A stretch of DNA of 32,747 bases. Source: Chloroflexota bacterium. GTDB taxonomy: Bacteria; Chloroflexota; Dehalococcoidia; Lucifugimonadales; UBA3495. Made by a program: the position numbers and the translations under genes. Where the stretch lies: the NCBI GenBank assembly GCA_026710825.1, contig JAPOQH010000134.1, positions 1 through 32,747 on the forward strand. Direction: 5' to 3'. This document shows, piece by piece, positions 26,299 to 32,747 of the stretch. The notes under the pieces were generated by a model. That model was not told where the DNA came from and searched no databases. It worked only from the letters and a program-made list of their open reading frames with translations. Numbering within the stretch: position 1 is the stretch's first letter; the number at the start of each line of letters is the position of its first letter.

Positions 26299-26412
26299 GT
26301 AGTCCGCTCATGGTGAGCCAGTCAAACAACGACTAGACAGTGTTTCAAGAAACGTGCTGCGCTACGCATTTTGTCGGTTGGGCGACCATCGAACCGCCCA
26401 GCAAGAACTGCC
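26299..26412 (+). repeat. Dispersed intergenic repeat, full copy C
   Basis: Starts GTAGTCCGCTCATGGTGAGC and continues CAGTCAAACAACGACTAGACAG, then TGTTTCAAGAAACGTGCTGC and CATTTTGTCGG, ending near GACCATCGAACC. It aligns along its length with copy D (31467) and copy E (32354). The rest of the 465-bp gap 25999-26463 shows no gene I can support. Confidence 0.8.
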
Positions 26413-26451
26413 CAACTCTACTGACTTCGTGCTCTCAGCCCCCAAATCGGT

Positions 26452-26457
26452 TATCCT
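26452..26457 (+). promoter_or_regulatory. -10 box directly before the DUF58 gene
   Basis: TATCCT ends 6 nt before the ATG at 26464, and no ribosome-binding site is present, as expected for a leaderless transcript. No -35 is visible. Confidence 0.35.
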
Positions 26458-26463
26458 GCCCAC

Positions 26464-27741
26464 ATGATCAGCGATCTTTGGGTCATAGCCGCGACCATCG
26501 CCATCATAGCGGGCCTGCTCGCCAGTCAGGCGCTGCTGATCGTTGTCGGCGTGTTGGTCCTGCTCATCTGGATCACGGGCAAACACTGGCCCCGCTACGC
26601 CTTCCGGCGCCTGTCCTACTCCCGCCGCCTCGAGCGCCGCCGCGCCTTCATCGGCGATGTCCTCGACTATCACATCACCGTCAACAACGACAAACTGTTG
26701 CCGATGATCTGGTTGGACATCTCCGACACCTTCCCCCTGGGCCTCCAGACCGGAGGAACCCACCGGCGCGGCGTGGGAGCCGAAGCCGAACTCGACCACC
26801 GCATCACAACCTCCCTGCTGCCGTATCAACGCGTGACCTGGAAATATCGGGTCCGCTGTCGCGCCCGCGGTTATCACCGAATCGGACCGGCCCGCTTGCG
26901 CAGCGGCGACATGTTCGGCCTAACCTCCGCAGAGAAAAATGTGCCCGACGTCGATTACCTCCTTGTCTATCCCCGCATCGTCGATCTGCGGCGCATGCTG
27001 AACCTCTGGGAACGCCCCCTCGGGACTGGACGCGGCCGCAGATTCATCCAGGACGATCCCAGCCGTTTCGTCGGCCTCCGCGAATACCTGCCCACCGACC
27101 CGCTCAAGCACATCGATTGGAAAGCCACCGCCCGGCACGGCAGATTGGAGTCCCGCATCTTCGAACCCGCCGCCACCCGATACATGCTCATCGCCCTCAA
27201 CGCTCGCACTGGCGACGCCGCCTGGCAGGGCAGCAACCGTCGACTCTTCGAACGTGCGGTCACCGTCGCCGCGTCCGTAGCCGAATACGCGCGGAACGAA
27301 GACTACACCTTCGGCTTGGTCAGCAACGCTATCGCATCTTATTCCAGCAAGTGGATGTCAGTGCCGCCAGGATCCGGGAACCTGCAACTGGAATCCGTGT
27401 TGGAATCCCTGGCCATGGCCGGTCCCTTCTGGGTCTCCGAGTTGTCCTCGGTTCTCCGCACTGAGTCCGAATCGCTCACGTCCGGATCGACCGTGGTGCT
27501 GGTAACCGCGCTGATCTCCCGCGCCGTGGTACTGGAAACTGAGGAAATCCGACGCCGCGGCCACCGCATGATTATCTTCTACGCCGGAGACGGCGAACCG
27601 GGTCCCGCTGCCCAGCAACTTCCTCCCGAAGTCCCTTTGTACTTGGCTGGACCATCCCTCGCCGGACTCGAAGAGATGTGGCGCGAGGACTGGCTTGACG
27701 ACGAAACCGTGCGTACCGTTCCGGTGGGAGAGCCGGGATGA
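26464..27741 (+). CDS. DUF58 domain-containing membrane protein
   Basis: 425 residues. Two hydrophobic spans at about 5-37 anchor the protein, followed by a beta-rich region and the DUF58 core: F-V-G-L-R-E-Y-L-P-T-D-P-L-K-H-I-D-W-K (about 202-220), A-T-A-R-H-G-R-L, then a degenerate von Willebrand A-like part. In other bacteria DUF58 genes sit with a MoxR AAA+ ATPase and a transglutaminase, and are linked to protein complex assembly or envelope maintenance. Neither partner is in this window. The stop overlaps the next start (ATGA), so this and the DUF4129 gene are cotranslated. Confidence 0.88.
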   Translation: MISDLWVIAATIAIIAGLLASQALLIVVGVLVLLIWITGKHWPRYAFRRLSYSRRLERRRAFIGDVLDYHITVNNDKLLPMIWLDISDTFPLGLQTGGTHRRGVGAEAELDHRITTSLLPYQRVTWKYRVRCRARGYHRIGPARLRSGDMFGLTSAEKNVPDVDYLLVYPRIVDLRRMLNLWERPLGTGRGRRFIQDDPSRFVGLREYLPTDPLKHIDWKATARHGRLESRIFEPAATRYMLIALNARTGDAAWQGSNRRLFERAVTVAASVAEYARNEDYTFGLVSNAIASYSSKWMSVPPGSGNLQLESVLESLAMAGPFWVSELSSVLRTESESLTSGSTVVLVTALISRAVVLETEEIRRRGHRMIIFYAGDGEPGPAAQQLPPEVPLYLAGPSLAGLEEMWREDWLDDETVRTVPVGEPG

Positions 27742-29105
27742 CTAACTTCGCCCGCTCCGCTTTAGTAACGGGCGTCACCCTGTTCCTCGAAGGGTTCGCC
27801 ATTTACCTCTTGGGGCGCCTGTTATCCAGCGCCGTCCGGCTGCCTGAGGCAAGCATCCCATTGGGCATCGCCATGATAGCCATCGGGTGGTCATTCCTCC
27901 TGTCTTGGTATGTGCAAAACATCCGGTTCTCCCTGAACCTCCGGGGTGTAATCGGCTTGATCGTCAGCGCCCTGTCGGTCCTCGTCCTGGCCGGCATCAG
28001 CATGGGAGCCGGATGGTTCCCCATCGGCCTGGTATTCTCCGGCGATTTGCACGCCGTGGCCGCCCTCACCATCAGCGCCACCCTGTTGCTGCTGTTGTGG
28101 TGGCGCGGCACCGCCGTCGCTCGCGATGACGTTACCCTCGACGTCGTTCGCAACGCGTTCGTTCGCGGCGTGGTCATCGTCATGGTGGCCGTCGCCGCCG
28201 ACGCCATCCTGCCGGCCGACATCATCCGCTTGCCCGTCCTTTTCATTTTCTTCGCCATCGGACTCGGCGGCATGGCTCTCAGCCGTTTCGCCATCGACAG
28301 CGGCATCGGACACATCAGTCGTGGCTGGCTCACCGCCATGGTCGTCAGCATCGCCTCGGTCTTGTTGATCTCGCTGATACTGGGCGCCCTCGGAGTCGGA
28401 GGATTGGACGAGGTCGCCAAGGCCATCGTGCGCGGTGTCGCCTTCATGGGCCTTTGGACCCTCCGACCCATCCTCTTGATGCTGGGTCTGCTGGCCGCCG
28501 GTTTGGTGGCCATCGGCAACTGGGTGTCCAGCTTTTTCGGCGGGGGAGACCTCACTGGTCTGGAACTCGCGCGCCTCCAGATCGAGGAATTTCACGAAAG
28601 TCTGCGCGAGGTCGAGGGAGACGGCCCGCCCAGCATCATCCTGACCATCATCAAATGGTTCGCCTTCCTGCTGGCGGTTTCGCTGGCCGGTTGGGTCCTT
28701 TTCCGCATGTTCCGCCGCCGTCGCCTAACCGGCGGAAATTACGCCGACGTCGAGACCCGCGAGTCGACGTTCACGCTCCAAACTGCCGGTCAGGACATCG
28801 CGGACGCCCTTTCCGGTTGGCTCAATCGGGCCTCCAACTTGCGCCGCCGCCGTCCGCCGCCCGTCAATCCGCGCGAGGTATATCACCGGATGCTCGACGT
28901 CGCCCGCGCTGTCGGGTTCGCCCGCCGCAACTCCCAAACCCCTCAGGAACATCGCAGGGAAGCCAGTCAGGCGTTACCCGATCCACCCGTCGAACGCATA
29001 GTCCGTGGTTTTCAGAGCTACCACTACGGGCCCGACGCCGGCGATCCCGACCCCGAGTCCATGCAGGGCCTCGTCGACGACCTCGAAGACCTTCAGCGCC
29101 ACTAG
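27738..29105 (+). CDS. Multi-span membrane protein with C-terminal DUF4129-like domain
   Basis: 455 residues. About eight hydrophobic spans fill residues 5-275 (for example around 7-25, 35-55, 70-92, 95-115, 140-160), then one more near 310-330 followed by the basic F-R-R-R-R. The cytoplasmic or periplasmic C-terminal ~90 residues have Y-H-R-M-L-D-V-A-R-A-V-G-F, T-P-Q-E-H-R-R-E-A and a late S-Y-H-Y-G, matching DUF4129. DUF4129 proteins usually partner with DUF58, MoxR and transglutaminase-like proteins; here the transglutaminase part is missing. Coupled to the DUF58 gene by an ATGA overlap. Convergent with the LLM gene, 18 nt apart. Confidence 0.82.
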   Translation: MTNFARSALVTGVTLFLEGFAIYLLGRLLSSAVRLPEASIPLGIAMIAIGWSFLLSWYVQNIRFSLNLRGVIGLIVSALSVLVLAGISMGAGWFPIGLVFSGDLHAVAALTISATLLLLLWWRGTAVARDDVTLDVVRNAFVRGVVIVMVAVAADAILPADIIRLPVLFIFFAIGLGGMALSRFAIDSGIGHISRGWLTAMVVSIASVLLISLILGALGVGGLDEVAKAIVRGVAFMGLWTLRPILLMLGLLAAGLVAIGNWVSSFFGGGDLTGLELARLQIEEFHESLREVEGDGPPSIILTIIKWFAFLLAVSLAGWVLFRMFRRRRLTGGNYADVETRESTFTLQTAGQDIADALSGWLNRASNLRRRRPPPVNPREVYHRMLDVARAVGFARRNSQTPQEHRREASQALPDPPVERIVRGFQSYHYGPDAGDPDPESMQGLVDDLEDLQRH

Positions 29106-29123
29106 ATTCAGCGGCGCCTGTCC

Positions 29124-30188
29124 CTACCAGGATTTAAGGACTGGCAGCACCTCGTCGGCGAAGAGCTTCAACCCTCGCTCAGCGACGTCCATCGGCGTAC
29201 CACCGAAACGGAACGCCACGTTCAGCTCAAAATCTCCCAGCAGGGCACGCCGGTCCTCCAGTCCTCTCAGGATCTTGTCCGGCGTCCCCCAACTGGCGGC
29301 CTTCATGAATCCCTCAACCGCACCCTCCAGCCCTGCGGAACGCGCGATTTCCGCCTTCTGCTGGTACGCGTCGTAACCCTTCACAGAGCTGAAGTGGTCC
29401 CCCAGGAACTCGTAGTGATAGAAATTGCTCTCCACAAACTTGCCCTGGTACTGCCGTGCCTCTTCCTCGCACTGCGCCAGGTCGGTGCCGCAAATCACGA
29501 ATTCCGACAGCATCAGCGCCGGCGGCTCCGTCCCGTGAAACTCCCGGTGCAGGGCGCGTCCGCGCTCGATCCCCGGCATCCGCATCTCCCACGGCCGGTC
29601 CGCGAACATGATGATATGCGCGCCCAGCTTGGCAGCCGACAGCACTGATTCATCGCTCGCGGCGACCGCATAGATGCGCCCGTCGAACGAATGCTGTGGA
29701 CGTGGCCGGATCTCCGTCCGTAGCTGCTGATAAAACTTCCCGTCCCCCTCAATGAAGCCGGTGTTGAGAGCGTCCACAATCATAGGCGCCGCTTCGTCAA
29801 ACCGCTCCCGCGACTCGTCCATGCTGATCCCGAAGGTCGCGAACTCACGCCGCGCCAAGCCGCGTCCGAACCCCAGCCGCAGCCGACCGCCGCTCAACAG
29901 GTCCAGCACCGCCGCGTTTTCAGCCACGCGCAAAGGATTGTGCCACGGCAATATCACGGCCGCCGTGCCGACATCGATCTGCGGATGCTTGGCCGCTATG
30001 TGGGTCATCAGTTGCAGATTGTCCGGCACGAAGGAGTAATCGTTGAAATGGTGTTCGGCAGACCACAGACAATCGAATCCGGAATCGGCAGCCATTTCTG
30101 CCAGGCGCAATTCCTCTTCCCACATCTGGCCGTCCGATCCGCTCTCCCAGCCGTAGCTGGAAAAGATCATCATCATTCCCACGTCCAT
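29124..30188 (-). CDS. LLM-class flavin-dependent oxidoreductase (luciferase-like), second copy
   Basis: 354-residue luciferase-fold enzyme. Marks: M-D-V-G-M-M-M-I-F, C-L-W-S-A-E-H-H-F (about 39-47), D-V-G-T-A-A-V-I-L-P-W-H-N-P-L-R-V-A-E, D-L-L-S-G-G-R-L-R-L-G-F-G-R-G, and R-E-R-F-D-E-A. It differs clearly from the copy at 5197 and is probably a different specificity. AAGGAG is 7 nt upstream of the ATG. It lies 54 nt downstream of the unusual SDR gene on the same strand, suggesting a small oxidoreductase operon. FMN or F420 as cofactor and the substrate are unknown. Confidence 0.9.
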   Translation of the reverse strand: MDVGMMMIFSSYGWESGSDGQMWEEELRLAEMAADSGFDCLWSAEHHFNDYSFVPDNLQLMTHIAAKHPQIDVGTAAVILPWHNPLRVAENAAVLDLLSGGRLRLGFGRGLARREFATFGISMDESRERFDEAAPMIVDALNTGFIEGDGKFYQQLRTEIRPRPQHSFDGRIYAVAASDESVLSAAKLGAHIIMFADRPWEMRMPGIERGRALHREFHGTEPPALMLSEFVICGTDLAQCEEEARQYQGKFVESNFYHYEFLGDHFSSVKGYDAYQQKAEIARSAGLEGAVEGFMKAASWGTPDKILRGLEDRRALLGDFELNVAFRFGGTPMDVAERGLKLFADEVLPVLKSW

Positions 30189-30242
30189 TCGATCACTCCT
30201 TCGTATTTCCTCGGGTTTTCCCCCGACCTCTCTCGAGGGGTA

Positions 30243-31085
30243 CTAGAAACTCGGCTTGACGGGATACGGCGTCAACTGTAGTTCGTGCGTCCAGCACGAC
30301 TTGTCCTGCGTGTACAGATAGTAAAACGCTTCCGCAATCTTGACCGGATTGATCAGGAGGTCAGGGTTCTGCTGCGCCCGCGGCGTGGCTCGCGTCCCCG
30401 GCGAGTCGATCGTCCCGTCGATCACCACGTTGGCCACGTGCACCCCGTGCTCCGAATATTCCTCCGTCAGCGCCTGCGATAGCGTCCGCATCATCACCCG
30501 GGGGTAGTACAGCGATTGCCCGGTGTAACGCTTGTGGCCGCGCAACCCAGCCGCGTTGTTCGAAAACAGGATGGTCCCCTCTCCTCGCTCTCTCATCGCC
30601 GGCAGCACTTCCTGCGCCACCAGGAACGGCCCGCTGACCGATATGTGCTGCGCCGTTTCGAGCACCTCGTATGGCACGTTCTCCAGCAATTCCATTTCTG
30701 GCGGCAGGTCGCGCCCGTCGATATATCCGGCGTTGTACACCAACACCTCGGGGTCTCCCGCCTCCTCCCGTATCTGGGCGAACGCATTCGTTATGGATTC
30801 CCGTATGGACAGATCCAACTCCACTATCGCGCTGTCGCCGCCCTGTTCCCGTATCGCCGCATTCAGTGACTCTGCGTTGGCCGCGCTCCTGGTGGTCAAC
30901 ACTGTGTAGAAGCCCTCCTGCGCAAACTTTTGCGCGATGGCTCCTCCCACTCCCCAGCGCACCCCAACCGGCAATTCGCTGTCGTCGATGTCGCCGCCGT
31001 GAACCAGGTGCGTGTTCCGGCCGTCTGCCTGCCATTTGGATGTCGCCCCAATCACCACGGCGACCGGTTTTCCTGTCGTGTTCAT
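30243..31085 (-). CDS. Atypical short-chain dehydrogenase/reductase-like protein
   Basis: 280 residues with a Rossmann fold. The glycine loop is split: V-I-G-A-T-S (11-16) is followed by about 27 extra residues (K-W-Q-A-D-G-R-N-T ... P-V-G-V-R) before W-G-V-G-G-A-I-A (44-51). Later strands are normal (Y-N-A-G at 117-120, F-S-N-N at 174-177). The catalytic Y-x-x-x-K is not present: the region reads Y187-T-G-Q-S-L-Y-Y-P-R196, and R196 stands where the Lys is expected. It may be a subfamily with changed chemistry or a non-catalytic binder. AGAGGA is about 7 nt upstream of the ATG. It precedes the LLM oxidoreductase gene by 54 nt. Confidence 0.82.
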   Translation of the reverse strand: MNTTGKPVAVVIGATSKWQADGRNTHLVHGGDIDDSELPVGVRWGVGGAIAQKFAQEGFYTVLTTRSAANAESLNAAIREQGGDSAIVELDLSIRESITNAFAQIREEAGDPEVLVYNAGYIDGRDLPPEMELLENVPYEVLETAQHISVSGPFLVAQEVLPAMRERGEGTILFSNNAAGLRGHKRYTGQSLYYPRVMMRTLSQALTEEYSEHGVHVANVVIDGTIDSPGTRATPRAQQNPDLLINPVKIAEAFYYLYTQDKSCWTHELQLTPYPVKPSF

Positions 31086-31321
31086 TTCTCATTCCTCTTT
31101 TCGAGTTTCAAGATTTCAAGCCGGAATCTCAGCCGCCGGCCACCCGGTCCCTCGGCGGTTCCGGGCGTAGGATAGGACAACCCACCAAAGGCGGCACTGT
31201 CCACCGCGAGCGACTGCATCGCCATATATCGCAGTACTGTACTACAAACCTCAAGCCCGGTGGTAATGCAGCCAATACCACGAGACTGTCCGGAGCCGAT
31301 GAGGTTTGAACGCCTATGTTC

Positions 31322-31352
31322 CGTCATTCCGGACTTGATCCGGAATCCAGAA
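31322..31352. repeat. Hairpin repeat related to 94-110
   Basis: CGTCATTCCGGACTTGATCC followed by GGAATCCAG. TTCCGGA and TCCGGAA are perfect 7-bp arms around CTTGA. The 17-mer CCGGACTTGATCCGGAA is shared exactly with 94-110. It lies in the 540-bp gap 31086-31625, in which I see no gene. Confidence 0.75.
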
Positions 31353-31466
31353 CCTCCTTGCTTATCCGCGTTGGCCGATCGTGAACACTCTCTGGCGTCC
31401 CACTCGAGCGCGTGTCGCCAATTCCTAGCGAACATACCCATCCGCTACGAACGGTTGCATTCCCCG

Positions 31467-31576
31467 GTACTCCGCTCATGGTGAGCCAGTCGAACCACGA
31501 GCCGACGATGTTTGCAGAAGCGTCCTGCGTTGCACATTTTCTCGGGTTTGTGACAATCGAATTACCCTGCCCAAAC
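31467..31576 (+). repeat. Dispersed intergenic repeat, full copy D
   Basis: Begins GGTACTCCGCTCATGGTGAG, then CCAGTCGAACCACGAGCCGACG, ATGTTTGCAGAAGCGTCCTG, CATTTTCTCGGG and GACAATCGAATTACC. It aligns throughout with copy C. Only ~50 bp separate it from the next gene (pcm), the same spacing as copy C to the DUF58 gene. Confidence 0.8.
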
Positions 31577-31611
31577 CCTGCCATCCTCCGCGCATCATCA
31601 CCAAAACGGCC

Positions 31612-31617
31612 TACAAT
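31612..31617 (+). promoter_or_regulatory. -10 box directly before pcm
   Basis: TACAAT ends 8 nt before the ATG at 31626, with no ribosome-binding site between them; a leaderless start is likely. No -35 is visible. Confidence 0.4.
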
Positions 31618-31625
31618 GCTGCTTG

Positions 31626-32315
31626 ATGACCGCCTCCTTGGAAAATCCGATCCAACACCTTTTCGACCAGCTTACGACTGCAATGGGCGACAGTCCGGTG
31701 TTGCACGCCATGCGGGCAGTCCCCCGTGAATTATTCATATCCCCCGATCTGCGGCATCGCGCCTACGACAACCGGCCGCTGTCCATCGGACACGGCCAGA
31801 CTATTTCGCAACCCACCATGGTGGCCCGCATGACCCTGGCTTTGACGTTGCGCGGTGATGAGCGCGTTCTCGAAATCGGCGCCGGCTCGGGCTATCAGGC
31901 CGCGATCCTGGGCGAACTTTTGCCATTCGGCCACGTCGTAGCCGTTGAACGTGTTCCCGATTTGGTCGCTTTCGCCCGCCGCAACCTGGCAGCCTGCGGA
32001 ATCGAAAACGTGGACGTCGTGGCCGCCTCTGACGCGTTGGGCGCTCCCGACCACGGCCCCTACGACGCAATTCTCGTGTCCGCCGGCGCGCCGTCCGTGC
32101 CCCAATCCCTCATCGCGCAACTCAAGCCCAACGGCCGCCTGGTCATCCCCATCGGAGATCGTTTGGGCCAAATGCTCACCCTCGTTCAAATCTCTGGCGA
32201 CCGGCGCGTCACTCGCCGGCTCACCGAGTGCCGGTTCGTGCCCCTCTTGGGCCCGGAGGCATGGCCGGAGGATTTCTGGGAAGGCTTGCCCTTGTTGCCA
32301 GCCGTGGAACCCTGA
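31626..32315 (+). CDS. pcm: Protein-L-isoaspartate O-methyltransferase
   Basis: 229-residue SAM-dependent enzyme that methylates L-isoaspartyl residues to start repair of damaged proteins. Motifs: V-P-R-E-L-F-I (34-40 region), L-S-I-G-H-G-Q-T-I-S-Q-P (about 53-64), the SAM loop V-L-E-I-G-A-G-S-G-Y-Q-A (82-93), D-A-I-L-V-S-A-G-A-P (about 148-157) and N-G-R-L-V-I-P-I-G (about 170-178). The late R-F-V-P-L-L-G segment is also typical. The ATG at 31626 is chosen; a TTG one codon earlier is in frame. No ribosome-binding site; see the -10 box immediately upstream. Length fits the family. Confidence 0.93.
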   Translation: MTASLENPIQHLFDQLTTAMGDSPVLHAMRAVPRELFISPDLRHRAYDNRPLSIGHGQTISQPTMVARMTLALTLRGDERVLEIGAGSGYQAAILGELLPFGHVVAVERVPDLVAFARRNLAACGIENVDVVAASDALGAPDHGPYDAILVSAGAPSVPQSLIAQLKPNGRLVIPIGDRLGQMLTLVQISGDRRVTRRLTECRFVPLLGPEAWPEDFWEGLPLLPAVEP

Positions 32316-32353
32316 CGGCAGGGCCGTTCGATCATTTACATGCTGCCGACCCA

Positions 32354-32497
32354 AGCCGCTCATGGTGCGGACGTCCGCCTGTGGCGGGAGCAGCCGCAGG
32401 TCCGCCTCTGGCGGATCGAACCACCAGCGGACGGTGTCTTCAGAACCGCGCTGGGCTCCACACATTTGCTTGGTCTGGCGACCATCGAAAGACCTTG
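32354..32497 (+). repeat. Dispersed intergenic repeat, copy E with nested insertion
   Basis: Left part CCGCTCATGGTG, then about 48 nt (32368-32415) absent from the other copies, then TCGAACCACCAGCGGACGGTG, TCTTCAGAACCGCGCTGGGC, CACATTTGCTTGG and GACCATCGAAAGACC. The insert carries two 15-mers, GTCCGCCTGTGGCGG (32373-32387) and GTCCGCCTCTGGCGG (32400-32414), each a 5-bp-arm mini-hairpin. Confidence 0.75.
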
Positions 32498-32619
32498 TGA
32501 CAATTCCCCCTTGTCCCTGACATCCCCACATCACTACCATCTAACTGTTCAACCGCCCAACTCCATCCCGCCGACCAACTCAAACGCGGCATCCTCAACC
32601 CTTAAAATCCTCTAACCTC

Positions 32620-32747
32620 GGTAATCCCGATTCTGACCATCACGAACCATCCCAACCCCGCTCCCCCAAACCCCCCCCCCAACCCCCCCATACCATCAAT
32701 ATCTCCCCCCAAAACCCAACCACACCCCCCCTTCCAACCCCGCCACC
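32620..32747. other. C-rich low-complexity end
   Basis: After the last repeat the sequence to the window edge contains long C runs, nearly lacks G, and shows no gene. It may be an assembly edge or a homopolymer-rich intergenic tract. With 32316-32353 and 32498-32619, where nothing is recognised, this completes the terminal gap. Confidence 0.6.

Noticed and set aside
26464..27464. Long alternative plus-strand frame over the DUF58 gene
   Set aside because: Arg/Pro/His-rich translation out of frame with the DUF58 motifs.

Overview
The window looks like chromosomal DNA of a free-living, high-GC bacterium, most likely a Chloroflexota member (Dehalococcoidia/SAR202-like). Pointers are a lipoprotein with a long run of E-V-P-V/T-R-E-V repeats (typical of Chloroflexota surface lipoproteins), two luciferase-like flavin oxidoreductases, a CaiB/BaiF CoA-transferase, a biotin-dependent carboxyltransferase subunit and several dispersed intergenic repeats. 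This placement is inference from gene style; no rRNA or marker-tree evidence is available here. No tRNA, rRNA, CRISPR array, transposase or phage gene was recognised.

Layout. 1-5011: end of an unidentified gene, L-threonine aldolase plus a cysteine-hydrolase-like protein, an arrestin-like hypothetical protein, a GNAT acetyltransferase, and rarA on the opposite strand. 5197-7841 (minus): acyl-CoA carboxylase carboxyltransferase subunit followed by an LLM flavin oxidoreductase. A palindrome-bearing intergenic region separates these from folP-folK (7974-9373), two overlapping folate genes. 9612-13822: gamma-glutamyltransferase-like enzyme, overlapping lipoprotein gene, then an E-V repeat lipoprotein. 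13925-17061 (minus): hpt overlapping gyrB, and a Nudix hydrolase. 17257-18090: inositol-monophosphatase-like enzyme. 18149-19804 (minus): CaiB/BaiF CoA-transferase followed by two small membrane-protein reading frames, one apparently frameshifted.

19928-23916 is the most interesting block: a solitary DNA methyltransferase overlaps a radical SAM gene of the MJ0619/tetraether-synthase (Tes) type, followed by a class I SAM methyltransferase and a divergent PlsY-type glycerol-3-phosphate acyltransferase. The last three could together act on membrane lipids (core cross-linking or modification, a methyl transfer, and glycerolipid acylation). That is a hypothesis from family and neighbourhood; the reaction is not proven by the sequence.

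24155-32315: TPR protein and a carboxymuconolactone-decarboxylase-like protein (minus), DUF58-DUF4129 membrane pair (plus), LLM oxidoreductase and unusual SDR (minus), and a protein-isoaspartate methyltransferase. Five copies of one dispersed repeat lie in the intergenic gaps. Several genes have a -10 box only 6-8 nt before the start codon and no ribosome-binding site, suggesting leaderless mRNAs; others have a clear GGAGG-type site. The final ~130 bases are C-rich low complexity.
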